Assembly (NCBI GenBank): GCA_019843655.1
Contig: JACDQD010000004.1
Coordinates: 13,082,001 to 13,146,000 of the forward strand
Direction: 5' to 3'
Length of the DNA stretch: 64,000 bases
DNA from: Lethocerus indicus
Taxonomy: Eukaryota; Arthropoda; Insecta; Hemiptera; Belostomatidae
The stretch's first letter is position 1. Every line of letters begins with the position of its first letter. Of the stretch, positions 25,297 through 38,700 are shown piece after piece. The position numbers were made by a program, and so were the translations under genes. The notes under the pieces were generated by a model that ran no database searches, was not told the origin of the DNA, and was given only the letters and a program-made list of their open reading frames with translations.

Positions 25297-27149
25297 TACT
25301 AGCGTATAGCATACACTCAAGTTAACTTTACATATTTAATGGAAGCTTTTAGAACTAAAACGTTTTATACATTTTATGTATATATAAATTATTTATGTGA
25401 ATCTTAGTTGTACTCTCATGTAGTTCTATACTTTCGATTCCAGATAGTAGAAAAAACAAAATACTGTATGTACATGCTCTGTGTTTATCTCTTCCTTTTC
25501 ATTTTTAACTTAAAAGCAAACATTCTGTAGTAAAGTTAGATTCATATTAAGATGTAAACTACATGATACATAGCACATGCAGTTCACTGTTGTTCTGTGC
25601 TTCTTATTGAGTAAACCTATTCTCTGTTTTGTTTGCTCAATACGTTATATGTTCTCCGTTAATACAAATTGGTTATAACCTATATACTACTGAGGAATTT
25701 GGAGGTAAAGCCGCATACCATTAACCTATGTACGTCTAGTGCAATGAATCATTGGTGAAACATAGCGGGACGAGCGGTATAATAAATTCTGAGTCGCAAA
25801 TCGGGGCGCACGGCCCGATAATATATCAGAAAATCCGGGGGTTAAACCCGGCTGTGTTCGTTCGCACAAATTGCCTATTGGTGAAGCCAAACTTGTTTTT
25901 TTTTCTTTTCGCTTAATTGTTGGCACGACTTCCCACTATTTATCGTGAATTTCGAGTTCAGTCAACCTGAATAGGCGAGACGCCATTTTGGAACGGTATA
26001 ATCGCCGGGGCCTATATCCGCCCAATAAAAAACGTCGTGCTTAAAGATGAAAGTTGGAAAAAAACCTGAATTCTAAGAACTCGGATCTGGTGGAATGTGT
26101 GAAACCTATCGAAATTTCCACTGCGATCCTTTTCATAGCTGGGAATGAGTAAAATTATTGCAACGATACAGGAATTATAAATTTATGATGCGATAATAAA
26201 TTATTTATGATAACCCTAACCGCTTCAATACTTATACAAAATATTATTTTTAGTTTCTGACCACCGTTCTATTTTCAGCAGAGTTAAGCCCTAATATCTG
26301 CCTAGTTTCTATCACTTGCATCTGATTGATAATATCTGGCTTATCTCGTGTCCAGTAACCTTGGCTTTTCCAATCAATCATTTTATGACCTGATCTTAAA
26401 AAGAAACCATCTGCACGTGTAGTTTTAACACTCAAACCTTGTTACTCAGTCGTGTTTATCTTGTTCCAACTCTTTATAACTTAAAAATAAAATCAAACCC
26501 GAAGAAACCAGCAGAATTAATTAAAAAGCAGAACACGACAAATGACGTCCAAAATCTTGTGCAAGCCCGAAACGAGAAGCGTTAGGAAGGGGGCGGCATT
26601 GACATTTCTTGTTTTCTAACTTGTAATTAGTCCCGTCTGATAAATTTCACTCCGACTGCTCATTTAAATAATGTTAAACAATATTTGGAGAAGACGGTGA
26701 TGCGTGTAGAACATATGTCTTGCCGGTATCGTCGGAAATGTTTCCGAGATATTTCTGTCCGACGGGAGTTTTTAAAAATCCTCAGATGTGAACAAATTGA
26801 AAACGACGTAAGGAAAATTGGTCTGCCAGTTTTTCCTTGTAGCACTTAACTTATTTCGCTCGTACTAGTCTCGTAGCCACATTTTAAAACAACAGATTAC
26901 GTTGATATTCGAAGGAAATAATATGGTCGCAGGAGGTTTCGACTGGATGAGGTCGAAGACATAACAATGTGTATGAGCGAAAATAAAAATTACGTGAAAA
27001 TAAAAACCAAATTATGTGAGTGAAAATAAAAATTCTATTCAGTATTGACAGAAAATAATTTAAAATAAACAAAATTTTGAACATCACATATAGAAATTCA
27101 TTATTGGACGACACTTTTTCTGTCTGATCTGTAGAAAATGTTCATTGGC
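25297..27149. other. Unique AT-rich DNA, no gene recognised
   Basis: No coding exon, RNA gene or element protein was recognised. Short open frames on both strands lack any family signature. Confidence 0.5.
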
Positions 27150-27250
27150 ACGGTACCGCCTCTCAGCATTGTTGTCCAACCACCGATATTCGAACCCACG
27201 TTACTCCATTAACGCCGGATTGCTCTATCAATGTGCACATCATTACATAC
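27150..27250 (-). repeat. tRNA-derived SINE head
   Basis: Read on the minus strand, tgtgcacattgatagagca at 27220-27238 lines up with a tRNA D-arm (A-box region, TAGCTCAGTTGGTAGAGCA type). About 35 nt further on, GGGTTCGAATATC (27185-27197) is a near-perfect B box followed by ggtgg. The order and spacing are those of a tRNA. The T-stem and acceptor do not pair properly, and the sequence runs on into a non-tRNA body toward lower coordinates. This is the usual form of a tRNA-derived SINE transcribed by RNA polymerase III. The 3' end of the element could not be located. Confidence 0.6.
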
Positions 27251-27519
27251 AATTCATTAAAAGAAAAATGTTCATTTTGGTGTCAATATTCGAGCAATAT
27301 TTCATTGTTGTCTCTTTTTTAGACGCTTTATTATAATGACTATAATTTACGAGTTGCCGTAATAGTTTCTAATGTGATTTTAATTTAATTGTACCCGCCG
27401 TGCTTCATAGTAGGTAGGAGTGTCGTTATTTTTCGATACGCCCTTTGATATTTGGTGTAACTGAAATGACAGGGGGATAGTGGGAACAATGTAGCCGGTA
27501 CTATCATAGAAGGGCGGGG
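27251..27519. other. AT-rich spacer between SINE head and GC-rich patch
   Basis: No repeat, gene or RNA recognised. Composition rises in GC toward 27500. Confidence 0.45.
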
Positions 27520-27860
27520 TTTGGCTGTGCAGGCCAGTGGTTGGAGAGGAGGAGATATATATCTCCGGGCCGTGTGTCTGCGTGTGTTGGTGGTCGGCCG
27601 TATGCTTAAAAATATAACAGCCCGGCTGGGCCGCCGCGTGTGTCTGTATGTGTGCGCTCGGACTCCACTCTGGGCTTCGCACTCGGCCCGCACTCGGCTC
27701 CTTATTCTCCATCCACTTCTTCGCCGCCTCCGCACCGCCGGATCTGCCGCCCCAGGAACTGCCGGGAGGGCCGTTTCAGCCCTAACACCGGGGCCACCCG
27801 CCGATGGCCCCAAAAATACTCCACAGGATACGTTTTATTTGGCCGTAAGTACGAGCGAAT
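27520..27860. promoter_or_regulatory. GC-rich, CpG-containing patch (possible 5' end of a gene)
   Basis: This is the most GC-rich stretch of the middle of the window. It has many CpG and GCCGCC-type words and is open on both strands for up to 142 codons, with low-complexity arginine- and alanine-rich translations. Those translations look like products of composition, not proteins. It contains a perfect 16-bp palindrome, GGAGATATATATCTCC (27551-27566), and on the minus strand a TATATTTTTAAG that could serve as a TATA-type box. An untranslated first exon or promoter is possible but unproven. Confidence 0.25.
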
Positions 27861-29749
27861 TTTTCTACCAACTCTTAACCGGCCGAACTCGGACTTTCCA
27901 AGCGTGTTTTTTACCTACCAACCTCCGACTACTACAGAGTAGATGTTGAAAGATCCCCCTAGTGTTCTTGTTGGCCCAAAATTACCAGTAGGAAAACTTA
28001 CTGTTTTATTTGACACTTATTTAATACAAAATTAATGTAGTTAATGCTTAGTAAAAAATGTTATATGCAATGACCACATTAATTTCTAACATAAAGCGTG
28101 AATTTTATCACTTATTATTTTACAGTAGAATACATTATCGAATCGAGCGAACATAATGCGAAATCGGCTGAAGTGTAACTAATCAACCTCAGATCGTTTG
28201 TGAAATAGCTCAAATTATTCGCGTAAAAAATGTGACAAAAATCTATAAAACAGCTCGTAATGAAATATTACAAACTCTTCTAGCGAAATCGTGTCCATTA
28301 CCAAATATATTTTACGAACCCAATATCTGTTGGATATCGATGCCAATAAATTGGGGAAAGCCCAGGTAATTGTTTCATCCCCTTTAAGTTAGAAACTATT
28401 CAACAGACCCACAACATCGGCCTGTAATATATATATAATATGAAATCTTAAAACTCTCAAAACTGTCAACTGTTCAAATTATAAAATTATTCTTAAGACA
28501 GCAATACATTCGCAATAGATATTGCGACAGACCGTGGCAATATTTCTGATAATGGCTGTCACATTTCTTGTGGATTCTTGGCTTAGTATGATAATGATGT
28601 CTACATTTAGCCAACAAACATTGTATTTCTAGACTGCCACTGTAGCGAAATATCTGTCCAACATCCTGTGCCACAGGTCAAACCAGGTGGATGAAATAGG
28701 CTTTCAATGTTTTCCCCAATCAACCAGGCAATGTTTCTTCCTGATTCATTAAGAGTACTGCCAAATTTTCTTGTAAGAGTACTGCACACACCGACGTTTC
28801 CCCAATTTTTTATAGGTTAGCATAAGGAACTTTTACTAGACTAAAACTAAATTTTATCTCTATCAAATAGGGTAAGATTAATGAGATACGAGTTTTCGTA
28901 TAAATGTCTTCTCTTTCGAGTGTACTGTCTGTGTTATGTCCACTTAATGGTTGTTGAAAAATTGTGTACTTTATGTAAGCTCATAAACCAATGCAACATT
29001 ATCGACGGTACTTTTCTCATAAGTTGCCTAAGTTCCCCGGTATTTTATTAATGGAACGCTAACTATAATGGTGAGAACACCGAATCCTTTCTAGCATATA
29101 ACGAAATAAACGAAATCGTGATGCTATACCAAATCCTTGTGGACGAATTGCATAATAAAACATTTTAAATTTCACGAAGCTTTATATCTAACGCAAATAG
29201 CTCCACGCGGCCAAAACCTTTTCCACTGGACATACATAACAAACCTAAACTAGCGACTTCAACTTCTTTGGAATCGAAATCCATCGAAAAATGGTTGAAT
29301 TCGTGAAACGCTAAATCTCGACAAATTTATAAAACCTTGTTTTTCACCGGCAGCCGAAAAGCGGCTCCCGTTCCTGCTAACCCCGACCTAACGATCGTTG
29401 AATAGTTCTTTACAGTAGACATTATATATATTTTTCTAAGTAGAAATTAATCTTGATTCGTAAGGAACTTCAGAACCATGGAAATAAATCGAACATTTCT
29501 CGCACTCGTTTTTGCTCACGTCATAGAATTCAGAAAGACAAACTACAATTTCATGATTTAGAACAAAATTCTTCAATATCGATCATAGCCGGTCGACACT
29601 CGGGCATGTTTCACCATCTATATACAATTACAAAAATACATTGGAAATTGTCGCTGAATTTTATTTTCATTAAAATAAAAAGGGACATATTATTATTGAG
29701 ATTCAGTCCTACAGTAATTTCGTTCTGCTAATGTAGCATAACCACTGCC
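27861..29749. other. Unique AT-rich DNA, no gene recognised
   Basis: Nothing beyond short chance open frames is visible. Confidence 0.5.
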
Positions 29750-29810
29750 TAGCCGAAACCGGTATAGATTAAGACCAAATAGGATAGACGAACGGAGATA
29801 GAAAACGGTA
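29750..29810 (+). repeat. Diverged copy of the ccgaaaccggtc family
   Basis: AGCCGAAACCGGTATAG at 29751-29767 is followed by attaagaccaaataggatag and cggagatagaaaa. This parallels agccgaaaccggtctag, caaaagaccaaaccagcg, aggagacagaaa at 47749-47797. The block order is kept, with small indels. The left-hand CTGAAGA box is replaced by ctgcct. It is likely an old copy of the same element. Confidence 0.45.
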
Positions 29811-32800
29811 CGGGTGTTGATGTCCCGAAAAAGAATACCTTAAACTGAATAAACCAACATTAATCATAGGCCAATAGGGTGCAAGAGTTTCCCATCTATA
29901 AAGTAATTATATCGCTATATAAGAAACGAAAAATAACGAATAAATGAAGGGTTTATATTTTATGGAACTGTGAGTGGAGGGATGCTAGCGATTAGAGTAC
30001 CATCAATCTTTGCGATAATTTGTTTGAAACAAGACCGTTTTAAGGCGCATGCACTAGCGTATCGTAAGCATTCAGAAGATCATCCCTAGAGATAGACTTG
30101 AGACAGAAAAAAATCTGTTTGTCTTTTCACAATTCATTTATGAACACAATTGTTTTCGTTCTTCCACGCAATAGCATTCTTCTTTTCTAGAAGGTAGGAA
30201 CTCAAAAAAATCGAGTTGTCAAATTGATAAACGTCTCTCTCAGATAATATCTCAATCCGACATGAGCGTATTTCTGCATGGTGATGCGGCAAAAATCTGG
30301 GTTCGTAACTACGAAGTCAATGTTTAAGGCCATTGAGTAAGGTTGTAGAAATGTTGGCAAGACGGGACAGAACTCAAGTTTAAAATAATACAGTACACCT
30401 GGCTGAGTCCGCGGCCCGGCCATCCACTACCTGCTTATTTTCCTACCTAGAGACGATTGGCAACAACATTTTCTTCTTCTCAATCGTTTCCATTGTATTC
30501 ACAATATTTCATATTATGTAAACAATGATTTATACATATTAAGGGCATAAGAGTGTCAGATTTTGGGACAAAACCCACCAAACATTTGTTTTTCATTTTG
30601 GCACGAAATCGTTCAGAAACAAATGAAATATTGCCATTTGATACGGTTAACTTTAAATGTAAATAATTTAGCTCGTGGTTATAAATTGAAACTTGAAACT
30701 CCCAATGTAGGATTTTGACATGGCAACCATAGCGGAGGTATTGGATGAAAATCAATGAACGCGGTTCAACCGATGAACAGTGGGTTGGCCTCTCTCATAA
30801 TTTATTATACAAACAAATGAAGGAGCAACAAAATCAGAAACGGCCGATCCTACATTGAAATAGGCTAATTAATAAGCATAGGAGCAGATTCATGGGTCGC
30901 CACAACAGCCGGGCCATCCAATTGCTCGTCCAATCGATCGTTTCAAAACTCCCATTCTGTATTCAATTGTCCAACCGATCAGAAAATCGACAATTCAAAG
31001 TTTCTATCTAGGGAAAATTCAAACCGCTCTGTTTTCAACAGTGTCACTTTAGCCTATTCTCATTATGTATAAGTACTTATTTTAGGGAAACTTACTTCTA
31101 ATGAGTCTTTATATAATATATATTGTTATATTAATAAAAATCCATTGTATATTTTATACAAGCAGTGAATTCAATTAATTTTCATTAGTTTGAAGAAAAT
31201 CAGTAGCCTTGGGATTCGGTATTTATTTGTCCAAAAGTGGTTTTGCGGCTTAGTTTTATTGGAGAAGAAACACGGAATATAATATAATGGAACCATTTAT
31301 CACGTCCATGAGCGGCCCAAAACAGTAAATCCGAACGGCGTCTATACGGCGAGATTACATTTTCTGGCCGGGTACGCATTTTGTATTATTTAAACGACGG
31401 GTACCGAAGATGCGAGCTGATAGATGTCACAGAGAGTTAGGCTTCTTAGCTGGGTTCTACCAGCCGAGGGAATAGAACAGAGATGGGTCCACTACGGGTG
31501 CTAATTCACCCCTGAAATACGGCCACGTCTTCCTCAATAACCAAGAACTCAAATTCTTATGGTTTTTCCTGGGTAACTCTACTTACTGAAGTACATATTA
31601 CTAAGGAAGGTGCTGCCCGCCGCAAAGGAGGGATGATCAACATCTAATTGTCACCGAAATTCTGTTCCGGTTCGATTCCCCTAGTCCAAATGTAGCTCTT
31701 CAAATTAACGACGAAATAATGAAATTTTTCATGATTAAAACTAACAACTTTCTGAACTACACTGTACAATTCACTTCCCTTGATCTAATATGCTCGTGTT
31801 TATGCGAATTTCAATGACGCCGTACGATTCTGTAATTGCGATTTCCTCGATCACTTGTATTTCCTAAGTCAAAAAAAGAATGAAATACGGGTAGTGGCGC
31901 AGGTCCTGAAAGTTTCTCCATTGCATCAAGTCATTCTCTCGGAATAGGATATTACGAACTTTTGGAATTTCATCATGCAAAGTGAAAACAATTCCGAACT
32001 GGGCTGGATCGGAAATATCAAATAAAGGGGGCGATAAATTCGAATGTGTGGAAACAAACGTTTGGCGTTGTTACTTTCATAGCAGAGTTACTGAAGAAAA
32101 TAAGTTCATAAAAGGAATGAAATCCTCTTACAGTCGATCTCAACCAAAGCGTACGGGAACCATTATATAGCGGGTGAATCCCAAAGAATAACTAATAAAG
32201 GAGATATATTGTTGTAAATCCCGTCAATTCAGTTAATTTCGCATTTGAACATTTTAAGAATCTCTTATGAGATTAATTATTGTAACAAAATTTTCCTAAA
32301 TTATGTTTAATAATTTCATGATTCACATATATTTGGAACCATACATTTATACAGGTACAGCAAAATATTTAATAGTCTTATGGGAGGGAATAAAACGGGC
32401 TGAAATATGAGTGAAGAAAAAATAAATTTATAAGGGAGAACCGATTTGTGGGGCACGAGAGATGTCGATGCCAACTTTTGTTTGAAAAAACGCGATGCCC
32501 TCTCGTTGCTTGCAACCTCTCCTTTTTATTTTGAAAAGAAAAATATCCAAAAATACGTATCCCCATCGCGCACAGCAGATGTACAACGGAAAATGGATGG
32601 ATCGACGGATACATCTGTTCTCCACTTATCACTAGCTCACTAGCTCGTCAACTATAATTAGCTCTGTCAAAACAGTACTTCATTTTTGACATTGGAATAG
32701 TGTTACACATCCTACAGAATGTACGATACCCGTTCGGATGTCCGAGATGGCTTGGAATCACATTACTTCAACTTGCTTAACGCTTTGATTATGAAAATGT

Positions 32801-35688
32801 GAAAAATTGTAATCGATCAATTATTTAACGTTCACTAATTAATAAATAACTACGAAGCTCTTCGCCGTCAGTAAATGATCATTTGGATTGAGTTGTTCAG
32901 TCTTAGTGCGAGAGTAAGCTTCCTTTTATGGCTATGGTGCTCTCTTTGGGCGGTAAAGCGATAGAGGGGGCGTAAAGACATGCTCATGGGAATACTATAA
33001 GAGTTAGATACAAGTGCTGTGCTAATAAGCCAACGCAACTCCCCGACTTGGGCCACTGCTAACCCACTAATCAAGTTAATCCTTCGGGATTGGCCCGGGC
33101 TCCCCTATGGGAGGTCCCTAGGCTAATATTCAGGCTAAGATATTAATTAAGTTTTACATACTGCCTTAAACTATTTGAAAGGAGGGAATGGGCAAGCTTT
33201 CCTCTGTATAGCCGACACCTAGAAGCCTTTACTCGGTTACATGACCGGAGAATGTTCCTTGTCCAGTCTACTGCTATATCGAGCATGTAAATAGTCCCTG
33301 TATTCAGAAAACAATCGGTATTAGCGTACAGCGCTTTCACTTAGTAAACCACAACTCTTAACAATAAAAAAACATATCTAATTCTTATCCCCGTTTTATT
33401 TGAAAAGACAGTCAACCGCCTTAGATCGTGACGAATTAAAAAATATATTTAATTCTATAAAGCCCCTATTTTTCTGACTTTCACAATTTGTAAACATTTT
33501 TATGTCTTTATATATTTCATAATATATATCAGTACAACAGGAAGTATAGAGGCTGACAGTTTTGAATCTCATACAGTACTGTAGATCTGATTTATATAAA
33601 TTTACAACAATACTTATTTATTTATATTTGTTAAGAGGGATATTAGTATGTTTTTGGTTTAGCACGTGAGGGAGACATTGTCCGAAATAAATAAACAAGA
33701 CTAGTTCGGTCATCCGGAAAATTTGGTTGGCTTCCGAACCAGAAGGTGGGCGACATCTGCAGCTGGCTCTAGGTCAATACCGCCCGACCCCATTCTATTT
33801 GGAGATGGTTCAATTCCTTCGCTTCTTCTCGGATTCCCCGAATTTAAAAAAAATGTTACTCAACGCACGTATAAATATGAATCCGCGGGTCTTCTATAAA
33901 TGAGGTTCAAGGAAATAGAACATTTTTAATCGTGGCATCTATGAGAATTTAGTAATTCTGAAACCTTATACTATTTAGATTATTGTTTTTATCACATGCT
34001 AACTATGTTTTTATTTGTATATATTTTGTTAATATATACCGGCTGATATACGACCTAATTATGCGTTATACAAATGCAGAAACAGTACTTCTTCGGTCTT
34101 CCTTCTCCAGCCTCCAGAGAATCAGAATGACTTTTACGGGAGCAAATAAATTCCCACGTTTATCCTTAATCTTCAGTAGCCAATTCGTCAGTAGGAAATG
34201 AGTGAGTTGGACATATTGGTTGCCTTGGGTTGGTTTATATATACAGAGGTATGACACGTATACAACACAAGGCTGTAGATATATCAGGAAAGGTCGGGTT
34301 TTGTAAGGGGCAGATTTCATACATTCCGGCGGGGACTCGGTTGTTGAGAATATTTGGCGCACTTCCTCCGTCTGATGATCCCGTTTTCCTCTGAGGCCCG
34401 CAATTTTCACACAACAGGATGTTGAAAGTCTAATTCCGTTTGCGTTTCGCCTCTCTTGGATTAGAGCTCATGTTTTAATGATTAACTCCTTAACTGCCGG
34501 CCACGGGGGCATTCGAATTTATCTTCATCGGGTGCAGTAATGAATCGGCTAGTTGCCCTCGGCAATTCGAATGGGGGGAATTTCAGGGCGAAATTACCTC
34601 CGGAAATTCTTCCGTTTGATTTGGAAGTTACCCTCGGGAATAAATTGGATTCTCAATTCCTGGATTAGAGTTAGAAAATGGAAAGAAACATTTATCATCG
34701 TGGTGAGGTCAATTCTAATCGCACGTTTTGTCTTTCCGCCTTCATCGATCTTTGAAACGCTTTACGGTTTAAATTTCTAGATATTTATGACTGTATCTCA
34801 TTGGGTCTCACACTTGAATCGGTATAATTAATAAAGAATTGTACGGTCTATTGAGGCAATCAGGTTATGAAGTGTCATCAGCTTTAAAAGTTGGCGGAAC
34901 CTGCGTCGGGTCGCAATCGCAGCCCACTTTCAGACGGCGAAAGCACAATGAAATCGTTTAAAGCTACAACAGTTGATAAGTTGGCGCTTCTATTTTTAAA
35001 AAATATAAAACAGAGAAACATGAAACAATACCGCGTGCCAACTGTGAGGTGAGTAGGCCGCCTCAAACATTGGCATTTACGACGCAGATTGTTTAACCCG
35101 CTTCAACTATTTCTTTCATTCGGACCAAAAGGAATCTAGTTTCAATTGCTACCCAATTGGGTAGTTGGGTAGATTAATTTTAACATAACTCAGTCACGGA
35201 ATAATCTAGCCTTAATTTACTCGTTATTTCTTAATTATTCGTATCAGCGTAAATAAGCGAGAAGTGAGAAAAATATTGATTTCAAGAATCACGACATCCT
35301 TTTTTTGTTATTAATTTCAAATATTTTAAATAATACCTAGAATTTCAAAAAAATAGTTAAACCATTTATGACATCTCTGACCTCTTTTCTGACCATAGAG
35401 TTTGATATTGAAGCGTTATTGACATCTTTTATTAATATTGGTACACGGTATCGACAGAAAATTGCAAGATTTATAATATATTTTTTGTTGAATCTAAAGT
35501 GATTTCCTTTATGTTCATTTTTTCATGTCCCTCTACTTAAATTGACCAATGTCGTCATTTGGAGTTCTTGTGTCGCCAACAAACAGACAGATGAACTCGA
35601 TTAAGAATTTCAGTTCACATTCAATGTTCTGTAGCCGATAAACGTTTTTCGGAAGTTATTTGAAGATAAAAATATTAATGACAAATGA
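29811..35688. other. Long unique stretch, no gene recognised
   Basis: About 5.9 kb without a recognised gene. GGTTCGATTCC at 31669-31679 matches the Pol III B-box exactly but has no A box or T-stem partner. A GC-richer stretch at 32940-33130 is open on the minus strand without a recognisable product. CTACCCAATTGGGTAG at 35149-35164 is a perfect 16-bp palindrome. Confidence 0.5.
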
Positions 35689-35720
35689 GGGGGATGTGGG
35701 GGAGGGGGAAGGAGAAGGGG
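35689..35720 (+). other. G-quadruplex candidate
   Basis: Four long guanine runs, GGGGG (35689-35693), GGGGG (35698-35702), GGGGG (35704-35708) and GGGG (35717-35720), are separated by loops of 4, 1 and 8 nt. This is the best quadruplex-forming sequence in the window on the plus strand. It lies in otherwise AT-rich DNA and is purine-only over much of its length. Confidence 0.6.
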
Positions 35721-38700
35721 TTGAGTCCCAGTGGCCTGATTTATCATTGCCAATTTGTCTGAGTTTTAAAATAAATCGAGGACTGACATTAACCCCAGGG
35801 ACCGTGGCGCTAACACCGGCCAAGGTTATACCGCCAATATATCTCTTATTATCTCCCCCCTTTACAACACAACTCTCTTCGGTTGTATTCCTTCACTTCT
35901 TTTAGCTCATGACCCTAGAGCGAACATTATACGTCGATATTTTAAGACAGAATTTTTACAATATATTGTATTTACCCGTCACATTTGAAGAAATTTTCAG
36001 CAGACAGAGTAGAATATATATGACTTATAATGATTGTTTGAGGCGGTGTTTGGCTAAATTACATATTTTTTTTGTTACAAATATGAGGATGTAATGGAAT
36101 TTAAAATTCCAGAAAACATATATAATACAGTATAACTTGAAATATTTTAACTACAGGTACCCAAATCAAATGTAATACACAAAATTTTACGAATTTACAT
36201 CTGAGAATGTTCTCTTCTTATTCTGTGGGGAACGTACGGGAATAACTGGATCGATTCGTTTTGGCTATTGTTTTGTGCGTTCGGATTGTAATTTGATGTC
36301 AGATTTTTTTGGCTTATAGACCTCCAGTCACTGTCACGAACCGCGTCATACTCAAAAAGCATTAAATTGTGTAACAATTAATTACTCCCCCGGAATAATA
36401 AATCGGAGAGGCACTTTATCCCACTGCGAGTAACCCTTCAACAGGCCACTGTCGGAGTCTGCATTGCTGAAAAAAGATTTCTTACCTAACACATGGTCTA
36501 AATTCAACGCCAGTTAGTATTTATAGCCGTCCACCTCACGAAGCTTATGCAATGCGTACGCAAAGCGATAAGATGGCATTTATTTATTTTCGTTCATGAA
36601 TATTGTTCATTTCAAAATCGTTGTATAAAATCTGGTATAATATATTATACTAGAAATATTTTAAACCAGTGTGCTTATAAACTGACAAACACCACAGTAC
36701 AAGTTCTAACGCGAATATTCGGTTTAAAAATATTAATACAAATATATAAAGGATACAGTTGTTTCTTACCCTTTTAAATAATATTCCTTTATTAATATCC
36801 TGAGTTATAAAAAACTCAAGGGTTTTTAATTAATAACTGGAACGAATTAATTGTATTCAATACGTTTGACAGTCTAGGCCAAACTATTTTAAAGATTAGT
36901 TATTATATAATCCGGAGTGGATTACAGACCCCGTCTTGGGGAGTGTCTCCGAATTATCGCCGACATTTTTAAATAAATCTGACATTAACCCCGACCCTGG
37001 CAATGTCCTGGTTGGCCATAACTCACTTACGCCGGCCACTCTGTTAACTTAACGCCGACGTTAACCCAGAGGCCGATATAGTTGGCAACGCCCGTAACAC
37101 GCGTCCCCCTCCCATTGCTCCCACTACGCAACGTCGAAACTATGCTCAGGTATACGTTTTATAATTATAAATATATATGTATTTTAATTATAGCCCAAGT
37201 TTTTCCAAGCGGTGCGTATTTCGTGCCGCGAACGACGTAGATCAGCCCGACCGGAACCTAATTCAGAATACACGAGCGGATTTTCTACTTTCCTACTTAA
37301 TTTATTTTTAAAATATCAGTCGCTATTCTGCCTAACGGGCGTTTCTTCAACATAATAAAAAAGTTGATAAAAGCATATCTATTATGTGATATGTTGACTT
37401 CCTCCTGGATTTGATATCAACTGGTTAATATCCTCATGGAGTCGCAAAAACGAATCTAACTACAATTTACAATTCTTTTTCTCTTTCAATTCACTTCGAC
37501 CGCTGCCTCTGATGGAAGCTTTGACTGGAACGACTTTTCGAGGATAACCACTGTTGAGTTAATTTCCAGTAATTTCCGACGACAGTGAAATTGGTTTCGT
37601 TGGGCTATTTTCGGCCGAAAAACGTTCTATCCATATACTATTTACAGTGTGCCGTAATTCGCGGCGTACGTAACACGTGTAACTCTAAACTGGGCCTCGG
37701 GCTAAATTTAAATTCGGATTATCACGGTTTCAAAAGCAAAATGAGTCCGTGCGTCGTCGGATTTCTGGTCTCCCACCTGACTGAAAAAACTAGGGAATTG
37801 GACCCAATTCAGAAGTGTGACACACCCGAATCTACAGCCGCCCCATGTTACCCCGACCGGTAACTGTGCAATAATCTATTGATAAATGTTTTTGAAATAT
37901 ATCGAAATCATTTACATGCGAATTGAGAGGTTACAGATGAAGCGGGTGAGAGCGGAATTTAGGCGCTTTCCGCTAATTTGCGTAAATATATTAGGGAAGT
38001 TTTTTAAACTTTTACCTATCCAACCTTGTTGCCCTTCCTTTTTACTCTGTCTTTGACCTTTTCTAAGTTTACTGATCTTTACAGGGCGGAAGATAAACGT
38101 AAAAGGGCCACAAACCTCAAGGAATAACTGTCCGAGATATGATCCTCGATATCATTCTTGTCGTTGGCTCCTCCACGCTAATTTTCGCAGAGGGAAAACT
38201 TGTCCAGAAATATTGGGTCTCTGGGAAAAAACCCTTTCCCGCGAATCATCAATTAGTGGCACGAACATTAACACCTCGTATATCTTGAGTTGGAATACAA
38301 TGTTCCTAACATTTTTGTTTTTCTAATAGTTGCTTTCAACTAAAACATTAATCTGTCTGTCTATAGAAACTGGAATTTAGAAATTAAAGGCGGATAAAGG
38401 AAGTTTTTCGTCGCCTCTCATCTTGTTCCAACAGGAATTACGATATTAATGGAATGCAAAAATGCACATTCCAGTTAGACTCCACGCCGACCTGTCCTGC
38501 ATTTTATCCGGGAATGCTCTGAGAGCAAAAATATGGTCGAAAAAGAAAATCACAACCTGTGTACGTTTCCAAGGTTGGTCCACGCGGATCCGGTCGGGAA
38601 AAGCCGACTGGGGCCGGTTCAGTAAAAATGGAAACCCTGAAAATGTTCGCTGAGTGTTTCCTTTAGACTTACAACGTCCGTAGTCCCGTAGCTGTCGTTT

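Noticed and set aside
27385..27949. Opposing 142-codon frames rich in Arg, Ala and Pro
   Set aside because: Low-complexity translations that follow from high GC; neither resembles a known protein.
31669..31679. Exact Pol III B box GGTTCGATTCC
   Set aside because: No A box at the right distance and the T-stem cannot pair; a single box is weak evidence.
33143..33340. Minus-strand KALYANTDCFLN resembling the start of a LINE endonuclease domain
   Set aside because: Only about 12 residues are suggestive and the frame does not continue into recognisable endonuclease motifs.
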